Assembly (NCBI RefSeq): GCF_000247695.1
Contig: NW_004624779.1
Span: 1,093,587 to 1,157,586 of the forward strand
Length of the DNA: 64,000 nt
Reading direction: 5' to 3'
DNA from: Heterocephalus glaber
Taxonomy: Eukaryota > Chordata > Mammalia > Rodentia > Bathyergidae
In this document: positions 1-10,389 of the stretch, in pieces
How positions within the stretch are numbered: position 1 is the first letter of the stretch
Layout of the letters: the number at the start of each line of letters is the position of its first letter
Program-made: the position numbers and the translations under genes
Notes under the pieces: model-generated
Seen by the model: the letters and a program-made list of their open reading frames with translations, nothing else
Told to the model about the DNA's origin: nothing
Databases searched by the model: none

Positions 1-321
1 TCCTTACTCTTTAGCTATGTATTTTAGGTGTCATCTGATTGCTAAGATGATAGATAAAGACAATCTGACTTCTTTCTTATTTGTACCTCTTTTCTGTCAT
101 TCTCTTGATGTGTTGCTCTGGTCAAAATTTTGAGAACAGGAGTGGTGGTAGTAGACAGAGCTTGTGTCTGTTTTTGAGGGAATACTGTTCAGTTTTTCCC
201 CATTTGGTATGGTGGGTTTACAATAAATGATTTTTACTACTTTAAAATAAGGTTTTTTTATACTTACTTTCATCCATCATGAAAGGATATTGAATTTTGG
301 TCTTTAAAAAAGAAACACCGA

Positions 322-406
322 GGGCCGGGGATTTAGCTCAGTGGTTCTGCCGCCCGCCACCTGCCTGCCAAGCTCAGGGTCCGGAGTTCGATCCCCAGTA
401 CCAAAA
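322..406 (+). mobile_element. ID-type tRNA-derived SINE
   Basis: A pol III SINE with the A box TAGCTCAGTGG and a B box reading GAGTTCGATCCCC, ending CAGTACC plus a short A-rich tail. The middle is expanded relative to the other copies in the window (extra CCGCC-type bases before CTGCC), so it is diverged. No clear target duplication was seen. It immediately precedes the L1 remnant that follows. Confidence 0.9.
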
Positions 407-424
407 ATAGAGAAAAGAAACACT

Positions 425-1500
425 GAATCTTCTGGAATATAAAATGGGTAAAGCACTTGAGATATAGGCATTGGCAAAGGCCTCCTGAAGAGAGCCCCCA
501 CTGCAAAAGAAATAATCCATAGAAACAACAAATGGAATTATGTCAAATTAAAAATGTTCTCCACAACAAAGAAAACAACAGAATCAAGAAATAATCTACA
601 TCATGGGAAAAATACTTTGGTAGCTACTTCTCTGATGGAGAACTAATATGTAGAACATATAGAGAATTCAAAAAATTAGATTCTGGGGCTGGGGATTTAG
701 CTCAGTGGTTCCGGCACCTGCTTTGCAAGCGCAAGGACCCGAGTTTGATCCCTGGTACCAAAAAAAATATATATATTAGATTCCAAAAAACACCCAATCC
801 CAAAAATTGGCATTTGAGATAAACAGACACTTCTTGAAGGAAGAAGTATAAATGGCCAATAAGTATGTGAAAAAATGTTCAGTGTCTCTGAGGACTAGGG
901 AAATGCAAATCAAAACAACTCTCCGTTTTCAGCTTACTACAGTTAGAATAGGTATTATCAAGGTCTCAAAGAATAACAAATGATAGGCAAGGTGTTAGGA
1001 AAATGGAACCCTTCCACATTGTTGGTGGTGATGTAAACAAGTACAATCACTATAGATATCAGTGTGCAGATTCCTCAAAACTAGAAATAGAAATTATATC
1101 TGATCCAGCAATACCTTTCCTGGTTATCTTTCCCAAAGAGTTTAAAGTTATCATATTAACATCATAATGTTATGTCTACCATGTCTATAGTAGTGCAATT
1201 CATTACAGCTAAATTATAAAAATACCTATATGCCTATCAACAGATGAATGTATGAAGGAAGTATGGCATATGTATGCAATAGAGTTTCATTCAACCACAA
1301 AGAATGATAAATTTGAGTCATTTGTAAAAAAATGGATGGATCTTGAGGGTGTAATGTTAAGTGAAATAAATAAGACTCAGAAGGTTAAATATCACATGGT
1401 TTCTCTTGTATAAAAAAATAGAAAATATAAATAAAGAATAAAAGAAGAAATGGTAGGAGACAGGGAGGTAAACTTTTGGAGATGGGGAAGTAGATCTGGA
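425..1500 (+). mobile_element. Old LINE-1 fragment: ORF2 C-terminal region and 3' UTR start
   Basis: The plus strand reads as a decayed L1 ORF2 end. Landmarks are the GGAAATGCAAATCAAAAC stretch near 900-918, the region corresponding to the C-terminal zinc-knuckle and the end of ORF2, and the GTTAAGTGAAATAAATAAG block near 1354-1372 that precedes the ORF2 stop in mammalian L1s. Many stops and frameshifts are present, so it cannot encode reverse transcriptase. Two ID SINEs have landed in or beside it (about 685 and 1515). The 5' part, with endonuclease and reverse transcriptase core, is absent. Confidence 0.75.
685..770 (+). mobile_element. ID-type SINE nested in L1
   Basis: Starts GGGGCTGGGGATTTAGCTCA, with B box GAGTTTGATCC and the end GGTACCA plus an A-rich tail. 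It is flanked by the 9-bp direct repeat ATTAGATTC (675-683 and 775-783), a target-site duplication that places the insertion inside the older L1. Confidence 0.93.
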
Positions 1501-1514
1501 GAGAGGAGAGAAGA

Positions 1515-1607
1515 GGGGCTAGGGATTTAGCTCAGTGGTTTGGCCACCTGCTGTGCAAGTGCAAGGACCCGAGTTCAATTCCCGGTACCAAAAAAAAAAA
1601 AAAAAAA
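1515..1607 (+). mobile_element. ID-type SINE with long A tail
   Basis: Starts GGGGCTAGGGATTTAGCTCA, with B box GAGTTCAATTCCC and the end GGTACC plus about 19 As. It is flanked by a 15-bp purine direct repeat with one mismatch (1499-1513 and 1608-1622). Confidence 0.93.
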
Positions 1608-1838
1608 GAGAGAGGGGAGAAGAAATAGTGGATTCAGAAGGGAAACCATTTATATATATATGAATAATGTATAAATGTACAAATTCCCCACGGCAAAGGG
1701 AATTACTATGTATTATAAGTATATATGAATTAAGAAAACTTTTAAAGGAAGAAACTAGGAATTAATACATCAAGTTTTTGTGGATTATGTAAATGAACTC
1801 TTTGGTGTGATCCAATTTTGTTAGTGTATTTAATGGTA

Positions 1839-2694
1839 AAGTAAAACCTTGGATTGGGAGTAACTTGTTTTGTGACTATTCTGCAAGACAAGCAAAACTT
1901 TCTAAAAAATTTTAACTTGATAAATGAATGATGTCTTGCAATATGAGTAGTACATGATGCCAAACATTACAGATCACAAACCAATGGTTCTTCTCTCCAT
2001 CTTTCTCTGTCTCTCTGTCACTCTCCCTCTCCCCCCGCTCTATCTCTAGGTGCTCTGAGGGGACTGTAGGTGATTGGTGATGATTGTCTCTCAACAGCAA
2101 TAGGCTATGGAGGGGATCTTACCTGCAGAGGAGGAGGAGAAAAGGGAAGAGGAATTCCACACTTCAAATGAGATTGAGGAGATGTGTAAGATGTGGAAAC
2201 CAGTAAAAACTCTGGTAGAAAAGCACCATCTGAATAAGGCTGTTAGCAGTGTCTGAGAACAATGCAATGTAACATTTCAGCTAAATCCACAAAAGGAGGA
2301 AAAATCAAGTATCACTGAATAGGTTCCTTGTTAAAGTTGCATGACAAGAAAAAGATTCCACTGAGCCAATAGATAGCAGTGATTCCATTAGTGATAGTGA
2401 AAGTCATCCTGCACAATAATCCTCCTCCTCTCTTGTCTCCTTCACACCAGCCGTGAAAGTTTTCAAAGGCAAATGCAAGTTAATTTATTTTCTTTACCTT
2501 TTGTATTTCTTTTATTCTTTTGTATTACATTACTATATTTTGATCATTTTTAAATGAATATTGTGGGGTTGTGGAGTGAATAACTTGAGTTTCCATTATT
2601 ATTTCTTATGGGGAAATTTGCTTTGATATACAAGTGTTTTGGATTATAATCATGTTTCTGAGACGAATTATGGCAACAAACTCAGATTTTACTG
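1839..2694 (+). mobile_element. Internally deleted Tigger/pogo-like DNA transposon
   Basis: The left end reads AAGTAAAACCTTGGATTG, preceded by TA. The right end, in reverse complement, reads CAGTAAAATCTGAGTTTG. Both resemble Tigger (TcMar) terminal inverted repeats. Inner subterminal sequence, such as the stretch around 2584-2670 on a GGGGAAATTTGCTTTG theme, also fits Tigger ends. Between the ends lies a decayed transposase C-terminus. The element is far shorter than an autonomous Tigger (about 2.4 kb or more), so most of the transposase, including the DDE core, was lost by internal deletion. Confidence 0.7.
2107..2420 (+). pseudogene. Tigger-type transposase C-terminal remnant
   Basis: Conceptual plus-strand reading gives an acidic Glu-rich run (EEEEKREE-like), then a segment similar to S-x-E-I-x-E-M-x-K-x-W followed by V-E-K-H-H-x-N-K-A-V. 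This is the pattern I associate with the C-terminal tail of Tigger/jerky-type transposases. Stops and frameshifts follow the NKAV segment, so no product is expected. The catalytic DDE domain and N-terminal HTH are missing. The family call rests on recognition of the short motif and on the flanking Tigger ends. Confidence 0.6.
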
Positions 2695-2699
2695 AATTA

Positions 2700-4120
2700 C
2701 TAGATTTCAAATTACCTTAAAGTTAAAATAACATTAACATGCACACTAACACCTTTATAGCATGCAGGGGCAGGGCAGTAAAAACTACAATTCCAAGAAT
2801 ATTTTGTTACTAAGGTTTCAGATATAGTTTTAGTTTTACCAGTCCCATATCCTGTAAGACCCTTATTGAGAACTACGTCATAAGACCAAGTAAAAGGCAT
2901 CCTTCTGCTTTGGTAAGCCATTTGTCTCAAATCCAGATTAAACATCATCCTAACTACAACTGCCATCCCTCCTACAAAGGTAGCTTCCGATTCAGTAGGT
3001 CACCCAACAGCAAGTCACACACACACACCTTGTTCCAGAAACTCAGCATAGGTATTGTTTTTTAACTGCATTAATTAATCCCTCAGATAGTTTTACATTT
3101 TAGAAAAAGGTGTATTATGAGGCAGAATAAAGTTTACTCTTTTCTTTGCAGCTAAATACCTTTATTACAACAATTGGTAAGATAATTGTGTATGGAAATG
3201 AGAGTATAAAGAATAGATTATAAAAAGATTTAAATGGCATAGAAAACATCATACAGAGTAGAAGCAGAAAAAATATCTCCAGATTCATGGGGAAATTATG
3301 AGGTCAAAGAATATGAAATTAAATATAATTACCAACCCTCCATGGTGAAGTAAAAAAGGGCACGTTATGACATATACTGAGATTTACAATTGCAGTTGAG
3401 GAAGTCACATTTTAAGCAGACAGTCTGCAGAAATGGGGAACATTAAATTTTCTGATTTAAATTGCATATGGACCTTAAAGGACTCAACAGTTACCTCCTG
3501 GAAAAGAAATCCATTATTGCTGATAGCTAATCACACTGAGGATCACTCATGTGTGGTTCTCACAAGTTACACTCCTGGTTCTCTCCTACTCTGTCCATTA
3601 AAATACTTGACTTGTGGCAAGTGTTATATACATATACCTGATTTTTCCCAACGCCTTATCCTCTTAGTTTCCTAAATGTTTCCATTCCAATGATATCTAC
3701 CCTGGTCATTCCTGCCAATGTCTGACCCTAGACCTACCTCGTCATGACCCAAAACTGCAACATGTGCCCAGAATGGTGATGTAACATATACTTTTCTCTG
3801 ACTGACATCTCAAATCTATGTGGCACTTTGAAGTCATTGGTACTGTAATCTTTCCCTGTTCCTTACTCCTTTTGTGCTGCAGAACATCTCTCCTTCCAAA
3901 GTTTAAATTTCCTGGCCGGTCATCATCACTCTTGTGAGCCCTCTTTCTTCCCTTTCCCTCTCATGTTTTCCTGCTTGTTCAGTGCATCTGCAACTCTGGT
4001 TCAATCCACCTTTTCCCCCATCTTTACCTGACCCATATAAGGGAATGTGGCTAGAGAATGCTGCACTGACATGCCATTGTGACTCATCCACTCAAAATCC
4101 CACTCTCCAGGCATCTTAAG
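2700..4120. other. No recognisable gene or repeat
   Basis: AT-rich sequence with only short incidental ORFs (the longest about 80 codons, at 3433-3675) that resemble no protein I know. A short (CA)n run lies near 3018-3027. I see no SINE ends, LTR or splice-bounded exon. Confidence 0.5.
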
Positions 4121-4129
4121 GTAATTATT

Positions 4130-4860
4130 CTATACACACTTTTGTTTTCAACCATTATCTCTTGGGATTTTTTTGGTCTATTTCTCTCAATTTTCTCCTG
4201 CTATTCTCATTGTGTTTATGTTAGTATACTCAATACTCTCACATTTCTTTCAAATTTGTTCAGTTTTCTTTATACTTTTTTCTGTCTCTTTTCTTCCAGT
4301 TATATGGTAACAGATTTATTTTCACTGATTCTTCCTTCTATCTGCCCAAATTTTATGCTGGAGCCCTTCTAATTTTTCATGTTGGTTTATTACAATTTTT
4401 AACTCCAAAATTCCCATTTAGTTCTTTTAAATAATTTTCATTTCTTTATTTACATATTGTATTTGAGGAGGCATTGCTAACATACATTCCTTTGTTTCTG
4501 TAAGCATGGTTTTTTAAATTCTTTTAACATGTTCTGAACACATTCAAAATTGCTGACTTGAAGTCTTTGTTAAGGCCACCAACTGGGCACCTTCAATGGC
4601 AGCTTCAATCACTTTCTTTTTCTTCTTCTTCTTCTTTTGGTATGGATTACACTTGGGTAATACTTTTCTGATGTATTTGTTTCATTCTTTTGAAAACTGA
4701 ACATTTTAGGTAATACACTGTGGCAAATCTGGTTACTTTTCACTCACTACAGGGTTTCGTCCTCAGTCACGTAACTGTGTAATGATTTAGCTGAACTAAT
4801 TCTGTGAAGCTTATTTTCCCCATGTAGTATGGCCTCTCAGATGTGTTTCTGCTCAGATTA
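4130..4860 (-). mobile_element. Ancient L1M-like 3' fragment
   Basis: The plus strand is T-rich. The region around 4690-4720 (GAAAACTGAACATTTTAGG) matches the antisense of old mammalian L1M 3' regions (GAAAACTGGACATTTTAGA-type), and GTATGGGTCACCCCTGAATT follows at about 4894. It contains a (CTT)n run near 4620-4637. Family assignment is from memory of that motif only. Confidence 0.45.
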
Positions 4861-5129
4861 TTTTGCATTTTCATTTATCTTATGGCTTGACTATGTATGG
4901 GTCACCCCTGAATTATCATAACGCACTTAGTAGTGGCAAGTTGTGCGCGAGTCCCTTTGGCAAGGTAGATGCTTATTCTTCATCGTCTGATGCACATTTG
5001 GGAGGCTGCTTTCACAATTCTGAGGCATTTATATTTTTTTGCCCATTCAATCAGGGACCAGGAAGTGGCCAGTATTAGCTTGATAATTTCCTACTTGATT
5101 ATAGCTCAAAACCAAAACCTATATGTTAT

Positions 5130-5420
5130 CTTTTTTTTCATTAAATTTATTGGTACATTTTAGGTATACAGTACAGTTACATTCATCATTGGGATCTTGT
5201 ACCTGTACATAATGCATCTTGGTTCTTATTTTTTCCCCATTCCCCTGCCCTCCCTTCACCACCTCCACCCTTCCCTATTTACAACGACTTTGTTTCCAGT
5301 TTTTCTTTTCCCTTCTTTTCTTTTCCCTACCCCTTTTACTCCCCTAACCCTTTAGACTTTTTCTTCCTATTTTGCAATACTAATTATACATTTTGATCCT
5401 TATTTACACTTAATCTTTAA
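5130..5420 (-). mobile_element. L1 3' UTR fragment (single unit)
   Basis: Begins with T-rich sequence (L1 poly-A on the minus strand), then TTGGTACATTTTAGGTATAC at 5150 and a long C/T-rich tract. This matches the 3' end of the better-preserved L1 at 54.1 kb. Only one copy of the roughly 270-bp 3' UTR unit is present here. No ORF2 sequence follows, so the copy is severely 5'-truncated. Confidence 0.75.
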
Positions 5421-5439
5421 GATCCAATGATACAAAATG

Positions 5440-5940
5440 GAAAGTTGTTTCCTGGCAGGCCACTAGGGGCCTCCCTGGCAGGCTTGGGCACAGCCCATGC
5501 ACTGCAGTTTCCAGGAGAGCAGAAGTCAAGGACTCGGGCCCTGGTCAGCCAAGCTCTTATCCTACACTCATTCCTCACCCAGCTGTCTCATGAAAAGTGA
5601 TCTTTATTGGGTAAATGTCCCCAGGACCCTCTGTAGCCACCCCCCTTATCTGGCAGAGGAGGGAAACTCCGAGGACACTTTTCTCCACTGCTAGTACTTT
5701 TCTATTGTCGGCTATTCCCCCCTCTGCCCCTTGGGCCCCATATTCATGATAGGGCGGGAGTTTTTCCTGCATGAGGCTCCCAGCAGCACAATGACTGCAT
5801 GTGCATCTCTGCAAATTCATCTAAACCTGGTCCAGTGCTGCTCCATAGGGAAACATGGAACACTAGGGGAGCAGGCACCTCCTTTCCAGCATCTTGCTTA
5901 TAATACTGTTGAGTGAATGAAGCCTTAATAATTACTCCCA
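5440..5940. other. Unclassified GC-richer block
   Basis: Noticeably more GC-rich than its surroundings, with CCTGGCAGGC repeated at 5451-5460 and 5475-5484. The short ORFs on both strands resemble nothing I recognise. It abuts an L1 3' end and could be an LTR or L1 5' UTR piece. I cannot decide. Confidence 0.3.
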
Positions 5941-6094
5941 CTCTGCTTTACTGTCTTAATCAACTTCTCTGATGCACAGTGCAAATTCCAACCATCATTT
6001 TTGAATGGATACAGCTTAGGCAGGTAGTCTTCTAGACCACCCAGGATAAGTGTGACCTTTTATTTCCTATGATGATGATGATGATTGTTAGTTT

Positions 6095-6312
6095 GCTTTG
6101 CGATGCTGGTGATTGAAGCCAGGACCTCCACTCTACACTGAGGTACATCCCATTCATTCATTCATTCATTCTTCTATTAATATCTATTTATTATTTTGAG
6201 AGATTCTCCCTAAGTGACAAAGTTGCCCATGCTAGGCTTGAACTTGAACTTGTGAGCTCTCTGCTTCAGCCACCCAGGCTTCTGGAATTCCAGGCATGTG
6301 TCACCATGCTAG
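6095..6312 (-). mobile_element. B1-dID dimeric SINE
   Basis: On the plus strand the antisense ID-like part (GATGCTGGTGATTGAAGCCAG at about 6102) comes first. It is followed by antisense B1 (TTTTGAGAGATTCTCCCT, GTTGCCCATGCTAGGCTTGA, GGCATGTGTCACCATGC). An ATTC microsatellite (about 6150-6171) lies at the junction. Strongly diverged. Confidence 0.75.
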
Positions 6313-6729
6313 GGTTAGCATGACTTTATTTTTAAGGCTTGTTTCCTAGGAGTCACCTCTGGGTTAGAATTTCTTATTATTTAGTGAGAGTTGCATGTAA
6401 ACACTGAATGCCAGAGATGCTTCTGCCCATGTTGATGAGTCTGTGTGGCTGAGAAATGCTTGAGAGTGGACCCCACTCCCTGTTCTAACTACCGCTGAGT
6501 GGGTGGAATCTGATGCTCACATCCTTCCCACACGTTCCCAGTAACTGTGATTCCAAGAGGACCCTTCTCGTGTTTTGCTAGGTTTTTTTTTTTCACTGTG
6601 GAACTAAGAGGCTCATGTTAATTACTTCTTGCCAGCATCTTCATTATTTAAGTCAACATCTTTATATATGGGATTCTCTATGCTCTTGTCCAAATAAAGT
6701 TAGCATCCTCAGCACAGATCTGAAAGAAC

Positions 6730-7072
6730 TGCTGTGGCCTGAATTATGTCCCCCACAACAAATGCATATGGTAGAATCCTAATCCCAAGGACCTCAGAAT
6801 GTGGCTGTATTTGGAGATCAGATCTTTTACAGAGATAACTAAGGTAACATAAGATCATCGGGCTGACACTGGTGCAGTATAACTGGTGTCCTCATAAAAT
6901 GAAGAGGAGGACACAGTGAACCATAGACGGAGGCCCACAAGAAACCAGGCCTGCCTGTATCTTGACTTCAGACTTTTAACATTTAGAACTGTGAGAAAAT
7001 GAACTTCTGCTATTTAAGCCACCTAGTCTCTGACATTTGATTATGGGAATCCTGAGCAGACTGATACAACCA
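6730..7072 (+). mobile_element. MaLR/ERVL-type solo LTR (MLT1/MST-like)
   Basis: Recognisable blocks are CCTGAATTATGTCCCCCACA near the start, GGACCTCAGAATGTGGCTGT, the TGTCCTCATAAAATGAAGAG block, AGAACTGTGAGAAAATGAAC, and AAGCCACCTAGTCTCTG at the 3' side. These follow the order seen in mammalian MaLR LTRs. No internal region or second LTR is adjacent, so this is a solo LTR. A related LTR lies in antisense at 10.0 kb. Confidence 0.7.
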
Positions 7073-7179
7073 TTGACTGTTGATGAACTTGCTGGAATCT
7101 AGGAGATTTCCTTTAGCTTATTTCTTTACAGTTTTATGTCATTAGGAAATGTATAGACCTTTAAATTATTATTGAATTT

Positions 7180-8120
7180 TTCTTATTATTTTATAACTTT
7201 CAATAGCTACACTGTATACTGAAGTGGTTCACTGAACTCCTAGACACTAATACAGATATTTTCCTATCTGCTCTCTCTTCTACTATATTTCCTACTCTCT
7301 GCTGGTAATTTCTTTGAAACATAAATCTACTTCCTTTGTCCCACTTTCTCCGATTCTTACTCCCCTTTTTTGGCAAAAAATCCTGATTCAGATTGACTGG
7401 ACTTGCAATCTCCAACCCCCTCTTCTCTTCTTCTGCTAAACCCATTCCAATTTGGCTTTACTCCCACCACATTTGCTACACTGCTCCAATCAAGTCACCA
7501 ATTATTTTCTTGTTACTAAATTAAATAGAAAATTTCATGCATTTTCTTATGTGACTTACTAGAAAGATTTCACATACTGATCACACTTTCCTCCAATACT
7601 CTTTATTTAGCTTCAATGAAAACACAGTCACTTGTTTTTCCTGTCATCTTACTCATTTCTTCTCAGTTTAATGTACTTACTTCTCTACTTTTCAACGACT
7701 TGTTAATGTTAGAGCTTCCCATTTTTAAATCCCAGTCTTGATTCTTGTTACTTCTTCTTCAAGGTATTAAATAACACATCAATGCCAAAGACAAAGGCAT
7801 AATTATATCTCTTGTTCCTCCATAGCATTCTCCACCTTATTTGATTTCAACTCCATCATGCCTGTTATTTAAATTTAAAAAATTTAGACTGATCCTTATT
7901 TCTTCTTATTCTCCATACCCCATATACAAAGCACCAGCAATTCCTGTTGGTACAGTCCCTTAAATATATCCAGATGCTGAGCACACCTCACTACTTGCTA
8001 TGGTAACACTGCATCCTGCCATGATAGTTCATTATTTCATTTTACTATCTTCAATAACCTCTCAAGTAGGTCTCTCTCTAGTTCTATCCTATCAATCCAC
8101 CATTGGGCTATTCTCCCCCC
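7180..8120 (+). mobile_element. Pyrimidine-rich, partly L2-like ancient LINE sequence
   Basis: From about 7700 the sequence follows the order of LINE-2-type 3' sequence: the ATATCCAGATGCTGAGCACAC stretch, the CATCCTGCCATGATAGTTCA stretch and the AATCCACCATTGG end. The same family continues after the B1-dID insertion at 8.1-8.45 kb. The 7180-7700 part is only AT/CT-rich and unclassified. Divergence is high, so the call is tentative. Confidence 0.4.
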
Positions 8121-8125
8121 ACCCC

Positions 8126-8452
8126 TTCGAGACAGTGTCTCCCTCTACAGTTCAGGCTGGCCTTGAACTCACTATGTAGCCCAGGCTGGCCTTGAACCCA
8201 TGACAATCCTCCTGCCTCAGTCCCCCAAGTGCTGGGATTACAGGCATACATCACCATGCCTGTCTCCTCTCTTTCTCCTCTCCTCTCCTCTCTCCTCTCT
8301 TCTCCCTCTCTTCTCTTTCTCTCCTCTCTCTTCTCTCTTTCTTTCATTTTCTGTCTCTCTCTCTTTTCCTGTGTTCAGGATTGAACCTTGAACTCAGGGC
8401 CTCATACATGCTAGGCAAACATGTTACCATTAAGCTATATCCTTAGCCTTAA
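8126..8452 (-). mobile_element. B1-dID dimeric SINE split by a CT-rich repeat
   Basis: Antisense B1 (8126-8263) is clear: GAGACAGTGTCTCCCTCTAC, the two CAGGCTGGCCTTGAAC blocks of the characteristic internal 29-bp duplication, and GTGCTGGGATTACAGGCATAC. A polypyrimidine tract follows (8264-8370). Then comes an antisense ID-like part (8375-8452: GATTGAACCTTGAACTCAGG, AGCTATATCCTTAGCC). The dimer arrangement fits B1-dID, with the expanded tract replacing the A-rich linker. Confidence 0.8.
8264..8370. repeat. Polypyrimidine (CTCTC/TCTTC) microsatellite
   Basis: More than 100 bases almost purely C and T, made of imperfect TCTCC, TCTTC and TTTCT units inside the B1-dID element. The opposite strand is polypurine and produces an artefactual Glu/Arg-rich ORF. 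Confidence 0.9.
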
Positions 8453-8459
8453 TTAGTTT

Positions 8460-8812
8460 ATTCTTTTCAAAACAGCCCAAAATGATCACTTTAAAAGACA
8501 AGTAAAACCGCACCATTCTTCCACAACTTGTTCAAAATCTTCCACTGGTGGCCCATTTATGTAGAGTAAAACCCAAAGTCTTTCAAAGTCTACACTGCTG
8601 TACAGGCTCTGCTTTCTTTATCGCCAACTTCTTCTTTGATTTTGGACCTCTTCCTCATTCAGCCTCTGTCATTCACATTGTGTCTTTGCACTTCCTTCCA
8701 CATTCACAGCCTTCCAGTCTTTTGGTATAGATATTCCACTTGTTTGGGGATCTCTTCCTCAACTGTCAGTTTGCACCTGGAATGTCTTCCCAACCCCTCA
8801 GAGAGTGTTTCC
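8460..8812 (+). mobile_element. L2-like ancient LINE fragment
   Basis: Blocks such as AAAATCTTCCACTGGTGGCC, GAGTAAAACCCAAAGTCTTT, CTTTGCACTTCCTTCCACAT and CACCTGGAATGTCTTCCC follow the typical order of this old mammalian repeat. A related copy lies at 63.2-63.6 kb. The LINE/L2 label is from memory of the consensus flow. Confidence 0.5.
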
Positions 8813-9150
8813 ATGGACAAGGTTGGATTGTGCAGGTGCTAGCCCCTTGTTAGGAGTGGGGCCTGGCTAGAAGCAGCCTATTAGGTGCCATTAGGTGCAT
8901 GACCTGGCAGGGTCTACCCACTGTTCGTGGCTCTGCCCTTCTCCTCCCTTACTGGCTGCTTCTTTCTCTCTGCTTCCTGGCTGCCAGGACTTGAGCAGCT
9001 TTCTGGCAACAATGTCCCTTCCAGCATTCACTTCCTCACTTAGACCGAGATAATTTTATACTAAAACTTCTAAAACATGTGATCCAAAATAAACTTCTGT
9101 ACCTTTAAGTTTTGGGTGCTTGGTATTGTGTCTCAACTTTATGTTTTTAT
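8813..9150 (+). mobile_element. Rodent MaLR-type LTR
   Basis: The 3' half contains ATGTGATCCAAAATAAACTTCTGTACC, carrying an AATAAA signal at 9090-9095, then CTTTAAGTTTTGGGTGCTTG and TATTGTGTCTCAACTTTATG. This is the classic end of rodent ORR1/MT-type MaLR LTRs. The GGTCTACCCACTGTTCGTGG and CTCTGCTTCCTGGCTGCCAG blocks lie upstream. Antisense relatives are at 22.75 and 52.82 kb. Confidence 0.7.
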
Positions 9151-10015
9151 GTATAATTAAAAAAATGTAATTACTAAAGTAAGAAAGCTTCTTTAAGGAA
9201 GGGATTGCATACTTCATATACTTCTGGATTTAAATCAGTGATAAAAATAAATATGAATTGTGTAAAAATGAATAAAAATACATATATATTATATAAAATT
9301 ATTTGTACTTTTATAAAGACTTTATTAAAGACCAAGTATAAACTGGCACTCAGGGAGTTCGATCAAACTGAGCACTTTAAAGTCTTTGATTGACCTTGAA
9401 AATGTTTATATTAGTTTTTATCTTACAGTTAATCTAGCCTTTGGAGAAATGATAAAATAACTAGTTTGTTCAGAAAATATTTTCTAGAACTATCTCTCAG
9501 TTTGGGTCCCCCTTCCACATGCACAGAAATGGACTCTTGAAAAAAGGATTGGGTGGCATGGCTTTGAATTCTGTGTGTCCCAGCAACCCAACTGCAAGAC
9601 GGAGGTGAGCATACAGAGGGCTGCTTGGGACGTGCTCTGGGGTTGTCAGCCAGAGGGGCAAATGAAGAAGTAGAGGGCAAAGTCAAGATGCAATGCATTC
9701 TCCACAGAGGCCTCCATTGTCAGATTAAAGCCCTGATGCTGAAATGATCACTCAGAACTGTTTTGAGTTGGGGTAGGGGAGCTGGTCCCTATCGAGTAAG
9801 TTGGTCATTAGGTGGAGGCTACTCTGGGAAGAGATCGTTGCCAAGGCAACTGTCTTCAGCCAAGGCAAGCCCTGCAGGAAGCCAGCTGGCCCAACCAGCT
9901 GTAACCAAGATAATAAATTCCTATGCCTGGTAAACAATGCCCAAGAAAGGTGTGATGGGTATGTCATGTCTAACGAAAATCTCAGATCATGTGCATGTAA
10001 CTGACCTGTGTAAAA
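9151..10015. other. No recognisable gene or repeat
   Basis: Mixed sequence, GC-richer from about 9500 to 9950. Overlapping ORFs of 67-89 codons on both strands match no protein I know and have no consistent frame. No exon structure was recognised. Confidence 0.4.
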
Positions 10016-10017
10016 CA

Positions 10018-10388
10018 TGACTGTATCAGTCTGTTTGAGCTGTCACAACACAATAGCAGACTTGGTGTTCTTAACAACAGAGATGTCTTTTCTCATAGTA
10101 CCAGGGGATGGAAGTCTAAGACTAGGGAGCCAATAAGGTCAGTTTCTGGTGAGAATTTTCTTCCTGCCTTACAAATGGCTGCCTTCTTTCTGTGTTCTCA
10201 TATGGTGGAGAAAGACAGTGCTGGTGTTTCTGCCTCTACTTACAAGAGTATCAGCCTTGTGGAATTAAGCTCCAACCTTAAGATCCTTAACCCTTATCAG
10301 TTAGTCACAGGGAGTATCTCTAAATACAATTACATTGGGATTTAATGTGTGATTCCAGAGAGGACATAATTCAGTCCATAGCAATGGC
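10018..10388 (-). mobile_element. MaLR/ERVL-type solo LTR, antisense
   Basis: The reverse complement begins with TATGGACTGAATTATGTCCT and ends near CAAACAGACTGATACAGTCA. Internal blocks parallel the sense copy at 6730 (GAACTGTGAGAAAA versus GTACTATGAGAAAA). On the plus strand the blocks ACAAATGGCTGCCTTCTTTC and TTCTCATATGGTGGAGAAAG are typical of this LTR class in antisense. Confidence 0.7.
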
Positions 10389-10389
10389 C

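Noticed and set aside
322..406. tRNA gene
   Set aside because: A and B boxes are present, but there is no cloverleaf closure and the sequence ends in GGTACC plus an A tail; it is a tRNA-derived SINE. The same applies to the other ID copies.
8108..8347. Arg/Glu-rich minus-strand ORF
   Set aside because: Runs through the pyrimidine microsatellite and antisense B1 sequence.
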